Positions 31,870-41,363 of a stretch of DNA of 64,000 bases are shown piece after piece. The notes beneath the pieces are model-generated. The model ran no database searches. It saw only the letters and a program-made list of their open reading frames with translations, and was not told where the DNA came from. Numbering within the stretch: the first letter of the stretch is position 1; the number at the start of each line of letters is the position of its first letter. The stretch is from a virus. A program made the translations under genes and the position numbers. The stretch is taken from the IMG/VR virus record IMGVR_UViG_3300008451_000421, positions 1-64,000 of that record; one strand, given 5' to 3'.

Positions 31870-33555
31870 CTACTCCACAGCCAGGTCTTCGAGGGTCTGG
31901 ATGGCCAGTTGCGTTTGGCCGACCTCGTCAGTCAAATAGTCGATCGTCATCTCGTCGCTCGCGAACCGGGCGGCCGGCAGCCAGGAGATGCGCGACACAC
32001 TGGCGGGCGTGATCGTCACCGGCAGGGCCCCGGTCAGTTGGATCATCGTGTCGTCACCGTCCACGTCGCTGACGGTCGTGATCGGGGTCGTGCCGACCAG
32101 CTTCCGATAGAACCGGCTGCCGTCGTTCAGCACGACCTCGATCGCCCGGTGGACGGTGTCATTGGCGAACGCGCTGAAGACCTCTTGCCCGGCCACCCGG
32201 ATGAAGAAGTTGCCGACCAGTGCCGTGGCGGCCAGCACCAGGTCCGGCATCCCTGTCGAGATGTGGAACTCACCCCGGCGGCCCTTGGCGCGCTCGAACA
32301 CCTGCTGGATGGCCTGCAGGTTCTCGGGGTCGCGACCGACGTAGGACGCCTTGAAGATCTGGGTGCTGAAGCTGATCGGCCGGAAGCGCGAGATCACGCC
32401 GCGGCCGTAGTCCACGGTCTCGCTCGGAAACTGGTAGCTGACGTCGATCCCGTCCCGCCAGTTGGGCTTGCGGGTGAACACCTCGCGGCCCTCGAGCGTT
32501 GCGACCGGCGAGCCCTGGCTGCGCGGGGGCTCTGAGGCCGGGTCCACCTCGAACCGCACGTTGACCGTGGCGATGGAGTCGGTGAGTTGCCGGGCCGAGA
32601 GGTCGCCGGCCAAAACACCTTGCAGGCCCGGATACACTTTCGACCCGGCCGGCCACGCGCCGCTGCTGGCGGTGAAGACGACGACCTGATCTGCGAGGTG
32701 GTCGATCTTGCGGATCTCCCGGCGATCCCCGTCTACCATGACCACGGTCGCACCGGCCGCCAGCCAGTCGGGAACGGCGTCCACGGTGACACTGGTCGTC
32801 CCACCGGCACTGGCGGCGCTGGCGAGCACCCGCCGCGTCACGTCGGGCATGATCATGACCTTGTTCTGCCAGGACGCCATGAGCGCGCGGAAGGTCCGCA
32901 GCTTGACGCCCGACGTGATCGAGGAGAACTCGACCGTCTTGCGAGGCGTGGTCCGCAGGGCCCGGCGCTGCTCTTTGCCCGAGCGGCTGGTCCAGATGTC
33001 GGTCTTGAAACTCAGGTTGACCCGGAAGCCCGACTTCCAGTCGACAGCGAACGGCCACACCTTGGCGCGGGATCCCGAGGTGGTGACGATGGGCGCGTCA
33101 CCGGAGTCGAACTCGAAGGTGTAGCGACCCTCGATGTTGGGCGGGCCGTCGAGCAGCGCCGTGACCGCGTAGGTGGCCAGTTCCAGCGGCGCGAAGATCT
33201 TGGGCGAGACGCCAAAGAGTTCGAGGCCCTCCGTGCCGTTCTCGGTGACCTGGTCGAGGTCGATCGAGACCAGCCAGGCGCTCCAGACATCGACGTACTG
33301 GGTGGCTTGGCTGGACAGCGCGCCGAAGTCGATGTGCGACGGCAGCGCATAGACCCGGTTGTAGAAGTCCCAGAAGAATTGCGCCGGCAGCGCAGCGTTA
33401 CCAGTCAGCCCGACGTCGTGGCTTGGGTTCGGCACCGAGCCACTGGTCGCTGAGTAAGTCAGCGCGTAGGTGCCGCCGGGCCCGGCCACCCAGACGACAG
33501 GCAGCGTCATGCCCGACACGTCGGCGGCAAACACGGTGCCCAGTGCGTCGGCCAC
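31870..33555 (-). CDS. Minor tail/distal tail protein
   Basis: 561 aa. Beta-rich throughout. About residues 140-230 (TYAVTALLDGPPNIEG, then FRVNLSFKTDIWTSRSG) resemble distal tail or baseplate modules; residues 330-410 repeat similar strand patterns (GIDVSYQFPSETVDYGRG). It lies between the hub and two paralogous tail proteins. Family not certain. Confidence 0.65.
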   Translation of the reverse strand: MADALGTVFAADVSGMTLPVVWVAGPGGTYALTYSATSGSVPNPSHDVGLTGNAALPAQFFWDFYNRVYALPSHIDFGALSSQATQYVDVWSAWLVSIDLDQVTENGTEGLELFGVSPKIFAPLELATYAVTALLDGPPNIEGRYTFEFDSGDAPIVTTSGSRAKVWPFAVDWKSGFRVNLSFKTDIWTSRSGKEQRRALRTTPRKTVEFSSITSGVKLRTFRALMASWQNKVMIMPDVTRRVLASAASAGGTTSVTVDAVPDWLAAGATVVMVDGDRREIRKIDHLADQVVVFTASSGAWPAGSKVYPGLQGVLAGDLSARQLTDSIATVNVRFEVDPASEPPRSQGSPVATLEGREVFTRKPNWRDGIDVSYQFPSETVDYGRGVISRFRPISFSTQIFKASYVGRDPENLQAIQQVFERAKGRRGEFHISTGMPDLVLAATALVGNFFIRVAGQEVFSAFANDTVHRAIEVVLNDGSRFYRKLVGTTPITTVSDVDGDDTMIQLTGALPVTITPASVSRISWLPAARFASDEMTIDYLTDEVGQTQLAIQTLEDLAVE

Positions 33556-33558
33556 GGG

Positions 33559-34641
33559 CTAGGTGACCTTCTTGTAGGCGAGCGCGTACTGGCCGCTCGT
33601 CGCGCCGTCGAACCCGGCCGTGCGGTCGAGCCCCCACGCGCGCTGCGTCATCGACGGGAAGACCTTCCACGTCTCGCTGCCGTAGGTGATCTCCTGGCCC
33701 GGGCCCATACCTTCCATGTTCAGCATCCGCACGTTCGGATAGTCGCCGACGTAGCAGAGTTGCGAAGTGGCCGGGTTGATGATGATCACGGGCAGCGGCC
33801 ACAGCACGGCGTTGCCCGACCACTGGGACACGGCCGACACGACCACGTTGGACAGCAAGGCGTTCGCGCTGCTGCCGACTCCGTAGTTGGCCGGGCGCAT
33901 GGAGCGGTTGACCAGCGGGAGCGACATGGCCGTGCCGGCCAGGGTGTAGTTGCCGAGGATCACGCCGGCCGACCAGGAGACCGGCAGCGCGTCCGGGATG
34001 TGGTGCTGCGCGGTCGCGCTGCCGATGACCGTGGTGGTGTTGTTCCCGTCGAAGATGGTCGGGTGCCGGGTCGGATCGTTGAAGATCATCGACGCACTGG
34101 TGAGGTCCGTGCCGGCGGTGTTGCGATACCAGTAGCGGTTCGCGCCGACCGCGTAGCCGACGCCCGCGTGGCTCAGGCCCTTCTTGTCGAGGTTACCGAT
34201 GCTGAAGTGCTGGTAGCGGTCGCTGGCCGTCTGGATCACGACGTGGATGTAAGCCGGGTCGCCCGCACCCTCGTTGCCGCTGAAGAAGTGGTAGGCGGCG
34301 AACGGCCCGATCAGGTCGTTGACCTCGACGCGGTCGTTGTCGGTGGCCGTGGTGACGATCGACCCGGGGTGCGAGTTGTAGGTCGTCAGCGAGGTGGTGA
34401 TCGAGGTCGACAGGGCGATGCGAAGCACCGTGTCGGTGACAGCCGTCGAGACGCCGCCCGGGTAGGTCGTCAGCGCCTGTGTCGCGCCCTGCATGGCAAC
34501 GAAACACTGCCCCTTGCGCATGAACAGCAGGTTGCTACCCGACGTCCACTTGTCGATCGTCCACCCTTGAGCGGCGGCGAAGGTTTGCAGGGCGGCCAGG
34601 ATCTCGTTGAGGTTGGCGGCGCTACCGGTCGCATAGGCCAC
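33559..34641 (-). CDS. Tail-associated protein, paralogue of the next gene
   Basis: 360 aa. N-terminus AYATGSAANLNEILAALQTF then AAQGWTIDKWT; the neighbouring protein starts with the same pattern. Central beta-rich region includes NDLIGPFAAYHFFSGNEGAG. It lacks a membrane segment. Likely a tail-surface or fibre-adaptor protein from context. Confidence 0.6.
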   Translation of the reverse strand: MAYATGSAANLNEILAALQTFAAAQGWTIDKWTSGSNLLFMRKGQCFVAMQGATQALTTYPGGVSTAVTDTVLRIALSTSITTSLTTYNSHPGSIVTTATDNDRVEVNDLIGPFAAYHFFSGNEGAGDPAYIHVVIQTASDRYQHFSIGNLDKKGLSHAGVGYAVGANRYWYRNTAGTDLTSASMIFNDPTRHPTIFDGNNTTTVIGSATAQHHIPDALPVSWSAGVILGNYTLAGTAMSLPLVNRSMRPANYGVGSSANALLSNVVVSAVSQWSGNAVLWPLPVIIINPATSQLCYVGDYPNVRMLNMEGMGPGQEITYGSETWKVFPSMTQRAWGLDRTAGFDGATSGQYALAYKKVT

Positions 34642-34643
34642 GG

Positions 34644-35621
34644 TCAGACCTCCTTGATGACGAAGAAGTCGTTGCCGGATGCCCGGGAGATGTTCTGGAA
34701 CGCCTTGTGGGTTGCCCCGCCGGCCGTGATCACCTGCTCGGCAGCCATGCCGACTCCGGGCACGGCGAAGACGCCGTCGAGCACACCGGGCGGGGCCTCA
34801 TCGGCCTTGATGATCTGGACCGGCCACAGCCACCGCTCGCCCTGGCGCGTGGCCACGAAGTTGTCGAGCGCCCGGCCGGACGCCGCGCCGGCCAGAGACG
34901 CGCCGAACTCGTAGTAGGTCGAGTTGGTCGAGACGAAGTGGTCGCCTGAGTACGGCCACATCCGGGCCTGCCCGTTCGTGAAGCTCTGGCCGTAGTCGTT
35001 GCTGGCGCTGGCGTCGTGATTGACGATGCCCTGCCACGAGCCACCGGGCGTCCGGTAGTAGGCGTTGCTGTCTTGGCCGCTTGCAAGGTCGCCGCCGGGA
35101 TCGCAGAACATGCGGCGGGCGCTGTTGACCTGCGACCAGGGGGCGACCTTACCGTAGTCCGCGCCGATAAACAGCGGGAACGGATACTGGGTCGGCGTGC
35201 CGAACGGCAGGAAGAGTCCGGCGTAGAGGCTCATGTAGGCGGTCGAGCACTTGGCCACGACGATGAAGCGCCGGTTGCTCACGTAGAACCAGTAGGTGAT
35301 CGAGTTCTGCCACAGGTTCAGATAGACGTCGTTTTGCAGCTCGCCCGGGTTACCACCCTCGGTCGCGCCGGCCGTGTAGCCGGTCGCCCCGCGCACCCGC
35401 CACGAGTAGTAGCCGGCGGTCGCGTCGGCCACGGTCTTGATGTTGACGTAGATCTCGCGGCCGGTGCCCGAGCCGGGGGCCATCATTTGCAGGGAGGCTT
35501 GGGCGGTGATCGAGCCGGGGGCGGTCCAAGCCTTCTGAGTCCAGCCCTGAGCGACCAGGTAGAGCCGCAGTTTGTCCAGCAGATCGTGGTAGCTGGTCGC
35601 AGTCCCCGTTGTCAGCGCCAC
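34644..35621 (-). CDS. Tail-associated protein, paralogue of the downstream gene
   Basis: 325 aa. Begins ALTTGTATSYHDLLDKLRLY then VAQGWTQKAWT, aligning with the downstream protein over about 30 residues; both continue with Gly/Tyr-rich beta regions of similar length. The pair probably arose by duplication. First gene after the tape measure in transcription order. Confidence 0.6.
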   Translation of the reverse strand: MALTTGTATSYHDLLDKLRLYLVAQGWTQKAWTAPGSITAQASLQMMAPGSGTGREIYVNIKTVADATAGYYSWRVRGATGYTAGATEGGNPGELQNDVYLNLWQNSITYWFYVSNRRFIVVAKCSTAYMSLYAGLFLPFGTPTQYPFPLFIGADYGKVAPWSQVNSARRMFCDPGGDLASGQDSNAYYRTPGGSWQGIVNHDASASNDYGQSFTNGQARMWPYSGDHFVSTNSTYYEFGASLAGAASGRALDNFVATRQGERWLWPVQIIKADEAPPGVLDGVFAVPGVGMAAEQVITAGGATHKAFQNISRASGNDFFVIKEV

Positions 35622-35670
35622 TTTCAGTCCCTCGCGTTCATGTCGGTCATATCAACAGCAGGGCCCGGCT

Positions 35671-35685
35671 TCAATCAAATGTTGA
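35671..35685. promoter_or_regulatory. Stoperator-like repeat TCAATCAAATGTTGA
   Basis: Left arm TCAAT has one mismatch; right arm exact. It occupies the 68-base gap between the tape measure and the next tail gene and has no clear promoter. Confidence 0.5.
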
Positions 35686-35689
35686 AGCT

Positions 35690-38600
35690 CTAGCCGCCCA
35701 TGGCCTGCTTGAACGCCCCCGGGTTGTTGCGAACCAGGTTCAGGATCGCCTTCTCGCCGACGCTCGTATTGAGGCCCTGCTGCACCATGTCCCCGGCGTC
35801 GATCGCGTTGACGATCTTGATCTGGGGTGCCGGAACAACCGTGCCGCCCATGCCGCCACCGTTGAACTGGTGGCGCGGATCGGACTCGGTCAGCACCTCC
35901 TCGTTCTTCTGGAGCACGGCCGGCACCTCGTTGGGCTTGAGGCCGACGATGCCGCCAGTGTGGTAGCGAGCGGCGTTCGCGAACCAGGACGGCGAGACGG
36001 CGCGCGCCTGCCCGCCTTGGCCGACGATGCCACCTTCGTGGAACAGCCCGGCCACCGTACTTGCGATGACGCCGCCCACGCCACCGCCGCCTCCCGCGCC
36101 CGCGCCGAGCATGTTGAGGATGGCCTGCTTCAGGATCATCTGAGCGATCTGGCGCAGGAAGTCCGCAGCGAACTGGCGGAAGGCGTCGCCGGCCGCATCG
36201 AAGGCGTTCTCGCCATTGGCCACCGCCTTGGCGAAGCTGTCGAACGCCCCTGCCAGACCGGTCGCGATCATCTCGTTGGCCTGCTGGCCGGTGATGACCA
36301 CCTTGTCCCCGACAGCCTTGACTTCAGCTTTGGCACCTTGGAGCTTCAGGATCGCGTTGTCGGCCTCGGGTCCGCCGATCGCCTTCCACATGGCGATGGC
36401 CCGGTCGATCGCGGTCTGCAGTTCAGCGTTGACGCCGGTCAGTTGAGCCTTCAGCCGCTCAGCAGTCCCGTTGTCGCCCTGCTGCTGGGCGAACGTGATC
36501 TGCTCTTGCAGCAGACGGCGACGCTCCATCAGATCGTTGACAGGCTGCTCGGCGGCAGCTTGCTGTTGCGCCAGCAGGCGCTCCTGATTACCGAGGTCGT
36601 AGGAGGCCGTGGCCGTGGCCCGGATCGCCACGATCTGAGCCTCGCTCAGGGTCAGCTTTTGTTTGGCGGCCGAAGCGATCTGCTCCTGGACCTCCTTCTC
36701 GATCGTGAGTTCGCGGACCAGCGCTTCGTTCTTCGCCAGGCGCGCGGCAGCGATGGCGTTGTCAGTCTCACCCTTTGCGACAAACTCGCTGATCGAGAGG
36801 TTGAGCGCCGCCTGCTTGGCGGCCAGTTCGTCGGCGTCCTTGGCGGCCTGCTTGTAGACGTCGGCCGGCGTCGGGGCCCGGCGATAGGACAGCACGTCGG
36901 AGGCCGGGAAGGTGTCTGTCCCGACCTTGTCGCCTTGGTTGCCGCCGAGAACCTTGACGTTCCCCTTGTCGTCGAAGCCCTGGAAGAAGCCGACGTGACC
37001 TTGGTCGGGGTTGCTGCCACGCTTCAGGACGACGATGTCGCCCGCCTGCGGCGTGGACGCCTCCTTGCCGTAGTCCAAGAATGACCGGGCATTCAGTTTG
37101 CCGGTGCCGGGCAGGTTGTTCGTCGCAAGCACCGCGTTCACGAAGGCCGCGCACCAGGCGGTCATCTTCGGGTCGACGTCTTGGCCGGCCTGCTTGAAGA
37201 GGTTCTGCAGGACGTTGTTGTCGACCGCGTTGTTCTCGCTGCGACCGTTGAATCGCATGGCTGTGGCAAGGAACGCCTGCCCCTGGATCTTGTCGAGGTC
37301 GGTGGCGTCCTTAAGCTGCTTGGCGGACTCCTTGCTGTTTTCCTTCTCGATTTTCAGACGCTCGGTGGCGGCGGCCAGTCGGCCGACCTCCGCAGCAGCG
37401 GTCTTACTCGCCCCGTCATTGGACGCGGCCAGGGACGCCTCGTCGTAGGCGGCCTTGATGCGCGCCTCGTCGCTCAGACCCTTCGCCAGTTCGAGCTTCT
37501 TGCGTGCAGCTTCCAGCGCCCGGAGGTCGGCCTTCCCGGTGTCTTCGCGATCCTCGGCCCGGATGCCGTTGAGTTTGGCGGCCTCTTCCAGTCGCTTCTT
37601 GGCGATCTGAGCGTCCAGTTCGGCCAGTTGCTTGGCGGCAATCTGGGCTGGAGAAGACCTGCCAAACGGACTCGTCTGAATGTTGCCGAGGAACGAACCT
37701 TGAAGTTCCGTGGTCTGCGCCTGAAGTTTGGCTCGTTGCGCCAGCAGTTCGGGCAAAGACTCGCCGCCCGGCAGCAGGTCGGTCGCCCGCTTGATCAGCT
37801 TCAGTAGTTCAGACAGGGCGCTGATCGCCGCAGTGATCGGCTTCGAGTTGCCGATGGAGCCCAAGAACCCGTCCCAGGCCCGACCCAGGTTCCGGGTGGC
37901 CTCCGACCATGGGCCGCGCATCTTCTGGGCCGCGTCAGACTGCCGGCGTTCGAGAAGCGCGTAGGCTTCGATCAGTGCCTCAGCGGTTTGGCCGCTCTCG
38001 GCCATGCTTTTCAGGTGCGCGTATTCGCTGGCGGTCAGGAAGTTCAGACTCTTGTCGAGTTCGTCCACCTGCTTCCAGCCGCCCGAGAAGCCCTCGGCCA
38101 GCTTCTTCGCAGCCTCGGGCAGGGCGATGCCGGTGACATCTGCCAGGTCTTGGGCCGTCTTGCCGAAGCGAACAAACTGCGACTGGTCGATACCGGCGGC
38201 GTTGAACGCCTTGACGGCCTTGCGTGCATCTTCGAGCGAGCCGCCGTAGACGTCGATCTGATGGGCGGCATCAGCCATGGTCTTGGCGTTGTACTTCGCA
38301 CCGTCAGCCGACGCCGCCAGGGCCGCGCCGAACTGCTTCACCGACGACGCTTCGTCAGCCACGTTCTTGAGCGCCGCGGCCACGGTGCCAATGGCAGCGG
38401 CAATGACGACCAGGAAAGGCGACACGGCGGCCAGTGCCGGCCCGACGCGGGAGATCGCCGGGACCAACTGACGCTGGAAGACCTGGAAGACTTGACCACC
38501 CTGCTGCGCGAGCACCTGCATCACAGGTGTGCCGCTACCCAGTTGCGTGAAGACGTCGTTCACCTGGTAGCTGAGCGAGTGCAGCTCGTAGGGCTTGAGG

Positions 38601-39838
38601 CCGAACAGCGTCCCCTTGCCGCCCGCGATGTCGACCTTCCCGAGGTTCTGAGCGGCCTCGTTGGCCCGCTGTCCGACGAGCTTGCTGGCCTGGGCGTACT
38701 CGGTGGCCGAGATCCTGCCGGACTTGTAGAGACCCTCGATCTCGCGAAGCTCTTGCGACAGCTTGTCGTTGACGGCGGCCAGGGGGTCGAGTTCACGGCG
38801 AAGGCGCGCAGCCGCAGCCGCCATCTGGTCCTCGGCCCGGGCGGCCTCCTCGAACACCGCAGCCGAATCGCGGGCCGACTTACCTGAGCCGCCGACGCCC
38901 AGTGCGGCGTTGATGCGCTGATATTGCTGCTCAGCCTCGGCAGCGTTGCGGGCGGCCACGGCGATGTCCCGGAACTTCTGGACCTCGGCGTCGGCCGCGC
39001 CGGTTGCACGTTCGGCCGCCTCTTTGCGACCAAGGGCTTGGGTCCAGAAGTCCACGTACTCGGCAGCGTCGCGCAGACGCTTGGCCTCAGCGGCCTCGCG
39101 GGTGAAGTCGATCGCGCCCTTGGCGAGGTTCAGCTTCTCGGCGGCCCGGTCGGCCGCGCGAGCGATCTCTTCTTGACTGGCGGCCACGCCGCCGAGCGAC
39201 GTGCCGACACGCTGCGATGCGGTGTAGAGTTCCTGCCAGGCCGTGGATGCGGCGGCGAGCGAGATCTTCTGGTTCTCCAGGTCGCTCGACACGCTGTTCA
39301 TGGCGGCCTGAAGTTTGCGCTCCTCGGCCGCAGCGCGCGTCACGGTTTGGTTGGCAACTGCCCGGGCTTCCCGAGCGGCGTCCAGTGCGACCTTCTCGGC
39401 CTTGTAGGCGTCGGCTGTCGCGCCGACCTCCTTGCGAACCTCAGCGGCCTTCTTGCTCTGCTGGTCAAACGCTGCGGCGGCCTGCTCGGCGGCAGCCTTG
39501 GCCTGCAGCGTCGCAGCGGCGGCGGCCTGCTGCTTGGCCACGAGTTGCGACAGTTCGCCGTTCATCTGGGCGACTCGGCTGTCAAGCCGGTCAACGGCGG
39601 CGGCAGCCTTGTCCATGTCGGACACGACGCGGCCGAAAGCCTTCAGCCCTTGGACTTGCGTGTTGAGGGTGGTGAACTCAGCGCCCAGGCGTGAGAGGAC
39701 GTTGTCGATCTTGCCGGCGCTCTTGGACATATCGTCCTGAACGCCGACAAGATCCCGCAGCCCGGCGGTGAAGTTCTTGACGACCTTGTTGGCTTCGTCG
39801 CGAGCGCGGATTACGAGTTCAACGTCGCGCTCGGCCAT
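35690..39838 (-). CDS. Tape measure protein with embedded cysteine peptidase domain
   Basis: 1382 aa. Residues 1-400 are long coiled coils (Ala/Lys/Glu-rich). A hydrophobic span near residues 460-500 (VGPALAAVSPFLVVIAAAIG) follows. Residues about 850-985 form a CHAP/NlpC-type module of the TIGR02594 kind: TAWCAAFVNAVL with the catalytic Cys and QGHVGFFQG with the His. It probably cuts peptidoglycan during DNA entry. Coiled coil resumes and ends with Gly-rich segments (GAGAGGGGGVGGV). Length sets the tail length, about 200 nm if 1.5 A per residue holds. Confidence 0.9.
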   Translation of the reverse strand: MAERDVELVIRARDEANKVVKNFTAGLRDLVGVQDDMSKSAGKIDNVLSRLGAEFTTLNTQVQGLKAFGRVVSDMDKAAAAVDRLDSRVAQMNGELSQLVAKQQAAAAATLQAKAAAEQAAAAFDQQSKKAAEVRKEVGATADAYKAEKVALDAAREARAVANQTVTRAAAEERKLQAAMNSVSSDLENQKISLAAASTAWQELYTASQRVGTSLGGVAASQEEIARAADRAAEKLNLAKGAIDFTREAAEAKRLRDAAEYVDFWTQALGRKEAAERATGAADAEVQKFRDIAVAARNAAEAEQQYQRINAALGVGGSGKSARDSAAVFEEAARAEDQMAAAAARLRRELDPLAAVNDKLSQELREIEGLYKSGRISATEYAQASKLVGQRANEAAQNLGKVDIAGGKGTLFGLKPYELHSLSYQVNDVFTQLGSGTPVMQVLAQQGGQVFQVFQRQLVPAISRVGPALAAVSPFLVVIAAAIGTVAAALKNVADEASSVKQFGAALAASADGAKYNAKTMADAAHQIDVYGGSLEDARKAVKAFNAAGIDQSQFVRFGKTAQDLADVTGIALPEAAKKLAEGFSGGWKQVDELDKSLNFLTASEYAHLKSMAESGQTAEALIEAYALLERRQSDAAQKMRGPWSEATRNLGRAWDGFLGSIGNSKPITAAISALSELLKLIKRATDLLPGGESLPELLAQRAKLQAQTTELQGSFLGNIQTSPFGRSSPAQIAAKQLAELDAQIAKKRLEEAAKLNGIRAEDREDTGKADLRALEAARKKLELAKGLSDEARIKAAYDEASLAASNDGASKTAAAEVGRLAAATERLKIEKENSKESAKQLKDATDLDKIQGQAFLATAMRFNGRSENNAVDNNVLQNLFKQAGQDVDPKMTAWCAAFVNAVLATNNLPGTGKLNARSFLDYGKEASTPQAGDIVVLKRGSNPDQGHVGFFQGFDDKGNVKVLGGNQGDKVGTDTFPASDVLSYRRAPTPADVYKQAAKDADELAAKQAALNLSISEFVAKGETDNAIAAARLAKNEALVRELTIEKEVQEQIASAAKQKLTLSEAQIVAIRATATASYDLGNQERLLAQQQAAAEQPVNDLMERRRLLQEQITFAQQQGDNGTAERLKAQLTGVNAELQTAIDRAIAMWKAIGGPEADNAILKLQGAKAEVKAVGDKVVITGQQANEMIATGLAGAFDSFAKAVANGENAFDAAGDAFRQFAADFLRQIAQMILKQAILNMLGAGAGGGGGVGGVIASTVAGLFHEGGIVGQGGQARAVSPSWFANAARYHTGGIVGLKPNEVPAVLQKNEEVLTESDPRHQFNGGGMGGTVVPAPQIKIVNAIDAGDMVQQGLNTSVGEKAILNLVRNNPGAFKQAMGG

Positions 39839-39839
39839 C

Positions 39840-40067
39840 TCAGTCTCCAGTCATCCGCTTAATCATTTTGTCGAACTGCTTGCCGCCCTCTTTCGACAGG
39901 ACGGAGGAGACGGCCATCTTGAGAAGGATCGCCCTGGTCGCCTCTTGGCTGTTGTGCCTTTTGACGATCAAGTTGCTTTCATCCCAAACCCGGCCGATCG
40001 GGTAGTGCCAGGCGTGGGGGTGGCCGCATTCCAGCAAAAGATTGACCTGCCGGCGCAGCCCCCACAC
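39840..40067 (-). CDS. Tail assembly chaperone C-terminal part (gpT-like), probably a frameshift extension
   Basis: 75 aa if read from GTG 40067. The frame stays open upstream into the end of the preceding gene (-1 relative to it). It has the short tail-chaperone T-domain size and place (LECGHPHAWHYPIGRVWDES). No good Shine-Dalgarno fits the GTG. Most likely made as a gpGT-type fusion by -1 slippage near the CCGGGGA run at the end of the 40076-40507 gene. Confidence 0.6.
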   Translation of the reverse strand: MWGLRRQVNLLLECGHPHAWHYPIGRVWDESNLIVKRHNSQEATRAILLKMAVSSVLSKEGGKQFDKMIKRMTGD

Positions 40068-40075
40068 CCACTCAT

Positions 40076-40507
40076 TCAGACTCCCCGGACGCTCTCGATC
40101 AGCCGGTTTGTTCCCTGAAGCACCTTGACCACCGTCTCCACGACTTTTCCCACATGTTCGTCCGACGTGAAGGTCTGAGCGCCCACGGCTTCGAGGATCT
40201 CAAGCTGCAGGCCAAACGGCAGCCGCTCGAACACCTCGATCTTGTCGGGCTCGTCGGCGGCCAGTGCCATGGCCTCGGCTGCGGCTTGCGGCGCAACCTC
40301 GATCAGAGCGACCGCCAGCGAGGTCATGTCACCCAGGTCGGTGGCGACGCCCTTGTTGGTCAGAACGTTGAAGAACGACCCCAGCACGATGGCGTGCTTG
40401 TGGGTCAGCGTGACCACATCTTGGAGGCTGAGCCCCCGGACGGTAACGTCGCCGCCCGGGAACTCGACCTTCTTGGTCATCAAGGCTGGTGTGAAGTTGA
40501 GGCCCAC
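40076..40507 (-). CDS. Tail assembly chaperone (gpG-like)
   Basis: 143 aa. Starts LNFTPALMTKKVEFPGGDVT and is largely helical from residue 25 on. Located between the major tail protein and the tape measure, where lambda has G and T. It would coat the tape measure during tail assembly. Confidence 0.75.
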   Translation of the reverse strand: MGLNFTPALMTKKVEFPGGDVTVRGLSLQDVVTLTHKHAIVLGSFFNVLTNKGVATDLGDMTSLAVALIEVAPQAAAEAMALAADEPDKIEVFERLPFGLQLEILEAVGAQTFTSDEHVGKVVETVVKVLQGTNRLIESVRGV

Positions 40508-40521
40508 GATCCTCGACTCCC

Positions 40522-41316
40522 TTAAGCCGTCACAGCACGGCCATCGGCGTAGATCGCCTCATAGCCGGTCTTGCGCAGGGCCTCGATGTTGAACGGCAGT
40601 TGCTGCCACTCTTCGCCGATGAAGCTGATCTCGCCGTTCGGCGTCAGCTTGACCCAGGGCATGAACACGTCGCGCTTCACGCCCTTGGGGGCGTAGGAGA
40701 TGAAGCGCAGCGAGCCTTCCAGAGCCGACGAACCCGAGATCACGCGGCTGCGCGTCTGGGTCTTGGTCTTGTAGTCCACCGTGATGTCGTCGCCCTCGAC
40801 CAGGGTGCCGCCGGCCAGGATCGTCAGACGAGCCAGGTCCATGTCGATGGTGTAGTCGACACCCTCGACCATTTCGGTGGAGGCCTTCTTGACGATGACC
40901 TTCTTGGCGGGCGGACCAACGGTGTGGATGTCCAGGGCGCGAGCGCCGGACGGCAGAGCGAGGGTCGCGCCGAGCTGGTAGGTGTTGCCCAGTTCGACGT
41001 CGGCGATGGCTTCAGCGGTGACGGTCGCGCCCGTGATCGACAGGTTCTCGGACGTGCCGAAGAAGAACAGGGCGATGTTCTCGGGGACGATGTTGTCGGT
41101 GATCAGCGAGCCGGTGCGGGTCACTTCCAGCGTCATCGAGTCATCCTTTTCGCGGATGCCCTTTTCCGAAGAGAAGTGGTCCAGTTCTTCCGACTCGATG
41201 GTCATGTTGAACTCGGGGCTGTTCCCGATCTTGCGCTCGCCGCGCGGGATCTGGGTGCCGGGCTTGAACGGGGCGAAGTACATCTCGCCCTTACTGACGA
41301 CGTAGTTATTGGCCAT
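40522..41316 (-). CDS. Major tail protein
   Basis: 264 aa from ATG 41316 with AAGGAG at 41326-41331; the TTG at 41325 is rejected by spacing. Beta-rich tube protein: NNYVVSKGEMYFAPFKPGT start, then NSPEFNMTIESEELDHFSSE and SGSSALEGSLRFIS. Place between tail terminator and tail chaperone supports gpV function. There is no obvious C-terminal Ig domain as in lambda gpV. Confidence 0.8.
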   Translation of the reverse strand: MANNYVVSKGEMYFAPFKPGTQIPRGERKIGNSPEFNMTIESEELDHFSSEKGIREKDDSMTLEVTRTGSLITDNIVPENIALFFFGTSENLSITGATVTAEAIADVELGNTYQLGATLALPSGARALDIHTVGPPAKKVIVKKASTEMVEGVDYTIDMDLARLTILAGGTLVEGDDITVDYKTKTQTRSRVISGSSALEGSLRFISYAPKGVKRDVFMPWVKLTPNGEISFIGEEWQQLPFNIEALRKTGYEAIYADGRAVTA

Positions 41317-41340
41317 GGGGGTCAACTCCTTGGGGTTGGA

Positions 41341-41355
41341 TCACGTATATGTTGA
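41341..41355. promoter_or_regulatory. Stoperator-like repeat TCACGTATATGTTGA
   Basis: Right arm exact, left arm TCACG. Located in the 47-base gap before the major tail gene, upstream of its Shine-Dalgarno. Confidence 0.45.
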
Positions 41356-41363
41356 AAGTTCCA

